Notes under the pieces: generated by a model
Databases searched by the model: none
What the model saw: only the letters and a program-made list of their open reading frames with translations
What the model was told of the DNA's origin: nothing
Made by a program: the position numbers and the translations under genes
Source of the DNA: Taxawa tesnikishii (nom. ined.)
Taxonomy: Eukaryota > Ascomycota > Dothideomycetes > Dothideales
Direction of reading: 5' to 3'
NCBI GenBank assembly: GCA_030247885.1
Contig: JAPDRO010000002.1
Span: forward strand, 248,001-312,000
Length of the DNA stretch: 64,000 nt
Shown: one piece after another, positions 58,234 through 64,000 of the stretch
Position numbering within the stretch: the first letter of the stretch is position 1
Layout: each line of letters begins with the position of its first letter

Positions 58234-59939
58234 ATGTCGAAAAGACACGCCACGGAGTCTTTGGAAGATGTTGTCGCAGCAGACTCGCCTGCTCCCAAGC
58301 GCGCAAGAGTAGAAGATGCAGAGGATCCGGATCTTCCTCCACCTCCAGCAACTGCAGGTCAAGTGACGAACGGCCATACGAACGGTACGGCGCACACGGA
58401 CGGGATCGCAGAGGCCGCAGCACAAGAGAACGAGGCGCTTGCTGAGCCTGCAGGTCCAGCAGATGAGGACGATGAGGAGGACCGACCCGCAATATCAGCA
58501 CCCACGCGTCAAACCGCTCCAGCAGAAGGCTATAACGATCTTTACCTTGACACTATTAATCGCAAACTCTTGGACTTCGACTTTGAAAAGCTTTGCTCCG
58601 TCACACTTTCGAATATAAATGTGTACGCATGCCTGGTATGCGGGACATACTATCAAGGACGGGGACCCAAATCGCAAGCCTACTATCATGCGCTCGAGAT
58701 CGGCCACCACGTCTACATTAATATGGAGACCAAGAAAGTTTATGTCTTGCCAGAAGGCTATGAAGTCAAGAATAAATCTCTAGACGATATCAAGTACGTC
58801 GTGGATCCCGAATTTACCAAAGAAGATGTTGCGAAGCTGGATAAAGTGCGAAAAGAAGCCTGGGACCTGCAGGGCAAGAAATACAACCCTGGGTTCGTGG
58901 GACTGAACAACATCAAAGCGAACGATTACTTCAACGTTGTTGCGCACTCCCTTGCCCATGTGCCGCCTCTGCGCAACTTCCTGCTGCTTGAAAACCTGTC
59001 CTCGCGCCCGCAGCTGGTCCAGCGCCTGGCCATCCTCGTGCGCAAACTTTGGTCTCCGCGCGCTTTCAAAGCGCACGTCTCGCCGCATGAACTTCTGCAG
59101 GAAGTCTCAGCGCGCAGCAACAAGCGCTTCACATCGACCGAACAGTCGGATCCAGCGGACTTCCTTGCTTGGTTTTTGAATAATCTGCATCTGAGTCTCG
59201 GCGGATCCCGCACGAAACCACAATCTTCCATCATCCAGAAGATCTTCCAGGGCTCAATGCGTGTAGAGTCGCAATCTATCACCGCACGCGCCGATGCCAA
59301 CGATCGGTTGCGGTTCGAATCCAGTACCGAGATCAAGACCAACACTACTCCTTTCACGATTCTTACCCTCGACCTACCACCCGCACCGCTGTTCCAGGAC
59401 GATAGGGAAAAAACATCATCCCGCAAGTCCCGCTCAGCCAAATCCTGGGCAAATATGACGGTCTTCGAACACAAGAGCGTCTCAACACTCGCCTACGCTA
59501 CCGCCTCTTACATCCCCTGCCGCCCTACCTGATCATGCACATCAAGCGCTTTAGTCCCAATAAGTTTTTGCAAGAGCAGCGAAACCCTACCATTGTCACC
59601 TTCAACCCTCGTTCTCTGGACGTTTCGCCCTACGTGGAACCCAACCCTTCCCTGCATCCCATGGGCGAGCCGGTCATCTACGACCTCGTGGCAAACATCA
59701 CGCATGAGGGTGTCAGGGTCAGGGATGACAGTGTTGAGGGAGAGGCTGAGAAGAAGGTGTGGCGTGTGCAAGTGGTTGAGAAGGCACGAGGGATCGAGGG
59801 TGGGAAGGATGAAGGGGAGAGGTGGTGGGAGATGCAGGATCTGTTTGTGAGACAGGTCGAGGCGGAGTTGTTGAGTACCAAGGAGGCATACGTGATGGTT
59901 TGGGAGAGAAGGAGGACGAAGGGGAAAGGGAAAGCGTGA
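58234..59939 (+). CDS. SAD1: U4/U6.U5 tri-snRNP factor Sad1/USP39, one frame break
   Basis: Nuclear splicing protein, an inactive ubiquit-in-protease homolog that stabilises the tri-snRNP. A disordered acidic N-terminus is followed by a zf-UBP domain (CSVTLSNINVYACLVCG, GRGPKSQAYYHALEIGHHV) and a UCH-like fold starting GFVGLNNIKANDYFNVV, where the protease Cys box is replaced, as in the family. Later blocks: LLQEVSARSNKRF, DPADFLAWFLNNLH and MHIKRFSPNKF. No introns. The frame breaks in AAAAAA 59408-59413; one A joins REK to NIIPQVPLSQILGKYDG and gives 568 residues, the family length. An essential-type gene like this is unlikely to be a real pseudogene. Confidence 0.93.
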
Positions 59940-60528
59940 GGAAACAGGTGGAACTCACGCGACCGCGCCGTTTGAGGTGTACGAAAGACGATATCATGGT
60001 CTTGAATCCTGTCCTACTCGAGACGGATGTTCCCAGCACTGTCCAATTGGACGTGACGGATCGGTACTAGCACGCCAGGCGTCGGTACGCGCCGTGCGTG
60101 GAGCAGACGGATGGATCTTGCGACGGATCTCTACCACGTCGTGTGCGCCGGCCACCATAGCTTCTTGGATGTAGCCCCGCTCGGTTGAGTGAGTTATAAG
60201 GCGGAGCGGCGACATTACGCCAGACTGAGTGCTTGAGATGCAGTTTCTCGCCAAGTCGTGGGCAACCGAGTGCACGCAATGCCTTGAGAGTCAGGTGATA
60301 GCCGTTTCGATGTTAATTATGTTATAGCGAACAAGATGTCTCAGTAAGACAAAAAAATACCGAAACAATGAAGCGCTACTACATCGCTTGTACCCCAAAG
60401 AAAGGATTCCGGGTTCAATGGCGGCGCCGCCCCATATGCATGCGTACAGTCCACATCTCTCATTAAAAAACCGTTCTCCGGCGTGACCTTGCTTCTCCTG
60501 CTCTTCCCGCCTTCCGCTTGTTCTGGGC
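59940..60528. other. convergent spacer between SAD1 and MKK
   Basis: 3' flanks; no gene seen. Confidence 0.5.
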
Positions 60529-62119
60529 TCAGTCCTGCCAATCCCAGACCCTCTTCAGGAACTCGGCCATGTTGACGCGCTTTGCCTTCATTTCGATCAT
60601 CCAGGGATGTTCCAGCATCCGCCACGGAGTGGCTCGTCGGGATTGCTCCTTCTCTAAACTGTAGTCCTTTGTCAGCATACACGCTCCAACAGAGGGGCTG
60701 ATGATGGTCTCGAAACATACCAGCACTCGATGAAGTACTTAAAGTTTTCACTCCACCTGATGTCCTGAGCACCAGGAACGTTGGTCTCGTCTTTCAGCTT
60801 CGGTATTGGTTGGCGGACGATGTAGGTTAGAGATCGATCAATCCCGCCCGCGGCTGCATTTCCGTTCCGTCGGCTGGGAAGGGAAATCGGTGCTGTGCCA
60901 CCTCAAGCAACGTGACACCAAGACTCCAAACATCGCTTGTGATGGTGTAGCTTTGACCGGTGATTCGTTCGGGAGCCATGTAGTAAGATGTGCCGATGAA
61001 TGTGTTGGCGTCTCCCTTGGTCCCGAATTCGCCGCTGACGCCAAAGTCACAGAGCTTGACCTCGCCCGTGCGGGTCAGCAGGATGTTGCTGGGCTTGATA
61101 TCGCGATGAATGATACGGTGGCTGTGTAAATATGTCAGACCGTTCAGCACGCCTTCTGCCACTTTCCCGAGGACTTTCTCGCCGGTCCGGCCACCGAGTT
61201 TCTTGACTTCGCGGTAGACGGAGTCGAGAGAGCCACCCTCGCAAAACTCCATGCTGATGCCGATGGTGCCTGTTGTGTCGTCCATGAAGGCGCCATAGTA
61301 GCGGCAAATGTGTGCTGAGGCGCAATTCTTGTTGAACGAGAGCTCTCGCACAATCTGCTTCTTGACATCCGGGTTGGGGTCGGTGGTGATGAGCTGTCGA
61401 GAATAAGCATGTGACGCTTCGAAAAGTTCCCAAAAGAGGGCGTACCTTTAGCGCAAACACTGTCTTTCCACCCTTGAGTATACACCGTGTCACTGCGCCT
61501 CCTGCCCCCTCTCCCAAGCTTCCAAGCTCGATTATCCTGTTCTCTTTACTCGCTGCTTTCCAGCCGGCATCATCCAGATCCTCCACATCCAACGGCCTCC
61601 CTTTTCCAAGCTCAGTTTCTCCAAATCTGGTAATATATTTGTGCCTTGCATGCTGTTTTCCCTCTCCATGCCCGCGCCTCCGCTTACGCCAGCTGATGAT
61701 GACGAGTAGTATGAATTTGCTGCAGATATAGGGTCTTGGCCAAAGTAGGACGAGTTGGTAGATGAAGAGATGTTGGGATTGCTGGCCGCGAAGCTGTTCG
61801 ATCTTGAATGTATGCTGTCGTCGCTGCTCCCTCCACTGTGTGTTGATGCTGAAAGACCAGGTCCGATCTGCAATGGCGGCCCTCTCCGTCCACTTGCCCT
61901 TCCTTCCTGTGGTGTGGCTTGGCTACCCATTGGCGTCGCCAAGCTCAGCTTCGGCGGCGCTTGTCGCTGTGGTATTTGTAAGGGAGGCATGGCTTGTGAG
62001 CTTACTGGCCGTGCATGTGGTGAGGGAGGTATTGAGAGTCCGAGTTTAGGCACTCTCGGTGAGCTGGTGTTCCTGCTGCCCGGAATCGGTGGCCTCAACA
62101 GCGGCGCTGGGGACGCCAT
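60529..62119 (-). CDS. mkkA: MAPK kinase of the cell wall integrity pathway (Mkk1/2, MkkA), two frame breaks
   Basis: Dual-specificity kinase between Bck1-type MAPKKK and Slt2/MpkA-type MAPK. The disordered Pro/Ser N-terminus is followed by a kinase domain: glycine loop [13 protein letters not shown] Lys in [24 protein letters not shown], activation segment [16 protein letters not shown], and [16 protein letters not shown], all very close to Aspergillus MkkA. The tail is [14 protein letters not shown]...VWDWQD. Introns are at 61394-61445 and 60659-60720. The frame breaks at TTTT 61602-61605 and near 60829; one base at each gives exactly 493 codons. The ATG at 62117-62119 is the first in frame; an upstream start with a further break is possible. 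Confidence 0.92.
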
Positions 62120-64000
62120 GTTGGGAGGTGGAGTATGGGTAGGGTGGAGGTTCTTGTTGTCGGCCACGACGGGCAGTGGGGGCTGTCGAGCCGGTTGTTA
62201 AAATGTGGTTGCAAGTCTGGAACCGCAGTACTGAGTGACCTAAATGGCGAGTCACGGGATCGAGCGCGGTGTAGATAGTGCAGCTATCCGTCGATCAGGC
62301 ACGCGTTGGTGACCGTCGGGAGACAAACAGGGCGGAAATATAAAACAGGCGGGGCGGGGCGGGATGGGGAGGCACGAGGCAGGTGCGACTGCTGCCTGGG
62401 CACTTGTGTGATGCGTTTGCGATATACCAATGAGTTCGTCGGGAGTGTATATATGGTGACGTTGCGCGTAGAACCAAGGTTTGGATCAAGGCTTGGTGTT
62501 GTACGGGTCAAGGCACCAGGGCTGGTCTCTGCTGCGTGAGGGCGAGCAAGGGAGAATCGGATAGAGAGGTACTTTTGGCGGAGAGACAGATGCACGACGC
62601 TGGACAGAGAAGAAGTCTAGATAGTGTGAGCGCGTGAGTGTGTGAGTGTGAGAGTGAGTGTGAATATGAGTGTTGGATTGTTCACTGAGAAGTGGTCGTG
62701 GCCGTGGTCGAGCACTTACGAATGCGAAAGCGCTTCTGGCGCCAGTCGATGCGCTGAGATGAGATGATGCTGTGGGGAAGGCACGGCGTCTAGCCGGGAC
62801 TGTGAGGCCGAGCCAAGGAGACGCGTGAGCCGTTAGCGCACCGCTTCTCCGGACGAGACGAGGGCACGAGAACACGAGAGCACGAGAGTTGCGCTATCTT
62901 CCCACGGCCACGGCAATATGTAGTACAGCTTGGGGTGGTATAATGGTATATACAACAAGAGAGAAAGTACGAAAAGAAAAGAAACAAAGTGCAGAGCAGA
63001 GCAGAGTGCTGCGGGTCGTCGCGGTGTGACACTAGAACAAGGTTCTGAAATCAATCATCAACAGGCATGCGAGCGTGCACCGGAAACTCACAGGCACCAG
63101 TGACAAGGGCAGCCGGCCTGCCCTGTTGGAAAGTTGGTGGATGCGCCAATGACAGGGCGCCGTCCACAAGATCGACCCGCGCTGAAACACCGCGACGGCG
63201 GCAAGGAAACGAATCGACACGAGCAGGCGGACCAGGCGGAGCGGGCGGAGCAAGCAAGCAATCGCTCGGATCGCGCGGCCAAGGCTCGCCTCTTGTTGCG
63301 TCGTCCTTTTTCTGTACAGCAGAATGTACAGCAGAAAGGCGATGAGTTGATCCTCATCCTCATTAGCGGTCTCGCTCTGTGTGCATCAGCATCAACACCA
63401 ACACCTTCTGCAAGGCCATGCATGCCGTCGCTGGCAAATCAGCAGAGTGGAGTGCAGGCGCATGTGAAATAACCCCGAGCCGCAGATGCAATGCATGCAC
63501 GCATACATGCAGGCCAAGCCACACAGGCCCTGCTTGGTCGCTGCACCACATGATGATCCGCCGGCCCTGCAGAAGCCGTCACCGTTCTTTCGCTGCGCTG
63601 CTTTCGAGTCTGCGTGGCCGTCTGTCGGTCAGCAATCAGCCCAGCCCAGCCCAACAATGCCGTACTACGAACAACGACGGAACGTTCCCTCCGCCCTACC
63701 ACTATACCCCTGTGTTGTTGCCCGCAGTGCCCGTGTCTTCTTCACCTTGGCATGACATTCTCATCATGCCCATAGCCTTGTGATACAGTGTACGACGGCT
63801 TGGTCATCCGGGTGCAGCAGCGTGCCGTTCACACCTCTTGATCATACAGAATTGCCTACCCAGGTACACCGTCTCCACGTACGTCTGTGGTGCTCTTTCG
63901 GCCGCGCCTCGAATCTTCCCTTGCCTTTGACCGGCCGCTTTGTGTCAGACACTAGCCTAGACACCGCTTACTCAGTTCCACCTCGCCGGCTACTGTGGGG
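62120..64000. other. MKK upstream region and intergenic to window end
   Basis: About 1.9 kb with no supported gene. It contains a (GTGAGT/GTGTGA)-type repeat at 62627-62674 and low-complexity CT/GA tracts. Many overlapping short frames on both strands (63,000-63,780) show no family signal. Confidence 0.55.

Noticed and set aside
1-64000. CRISPR arrays, prokaryotic operons, transposon open reading frames or viral genes
   Set aside because: No spaced direct repeats, no transposase, reverse transcriptase or integrase motifs, and no viral protein motifs were seen on either strand.

Overview
The window is nuclear DNA of a filamentous ascomycete (Pezizomycotina; Dothideomycetes would fit, but the class is a guess). 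Genes carry many short introns (about 46-120 bp, GT-AG plus two GC-AG) and include fungus-specific families: a PDR transporter, DUF8035, fungal transcription factors, an NRPS and siderophore genes. About 22 protein genes, one gene remnant and one intron-containing tRNA-Val can be supported.

Layout. 0-21.7 kb is mixed housekeeping and accessory content: 3' end of a PDR ABC transporter (+), an aldo/keto reductase (-), a DUF8035 protein (-), an EthD protein (-), a GFA-domain protein (+), a small secreted protein (-), a DUF1772 membrane protein (+), a transcription-factor-like protein (-), tRNA-Val(AAC) (+), a coiled-coil membrane protein (-) and an MFS anion:cation symporter (+).

22.4-45.8 kb is a compact eight-gene extracellular hydroxamate siderophore locus of the fusarinine/triacetylfusarinine/coprogen type: NRPS SidD/NPS6 (-), SidH (-), SidF (+), SidI (+), a divergent SidA-like flavoprotein (-), a SidJ-type esterase (-), a Mir-type siderophore importer (-) and a SitT-type ABC transporter (+). 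SidI, SidH and SidF would supply anhydromevalonyl groups for N5-hydroxyornithine. All three end in a peroxisomal PTS1 tripeptide (AKL, SKL, AKL). The NRPS would assemble the units, and the transporters and esterase would handle traffic and iron release. GATA-type ATCWGATAA elements (the SreA consensus) lie upstream of six genes, some in long repeated or mirrored blocks, which suggests one iron-repressed regulon.

46-64 kb: an SDR remnant, a GPI-type GH79 glycosidase (+), a C-terminally truncated phytase-like esterase (-), a RING protein (+), a kappa-class GST (+), chaperonin CCT2 (-), the splicing factor Sad1/USP39 (+) and the cell-wall-integrity MAPKK Mkk1/2 (-).

A window-wide feature affects every reading frame. 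About 32 single-base losses, nearly all in short homopolymers and all in the deletion direction, break 16 genes, including ones expected to be essential. Adding one base at each restores family-like proteins and exact codon multiples, so I treat them as probable sequence or assembly errors and call the genes as CDS across them.
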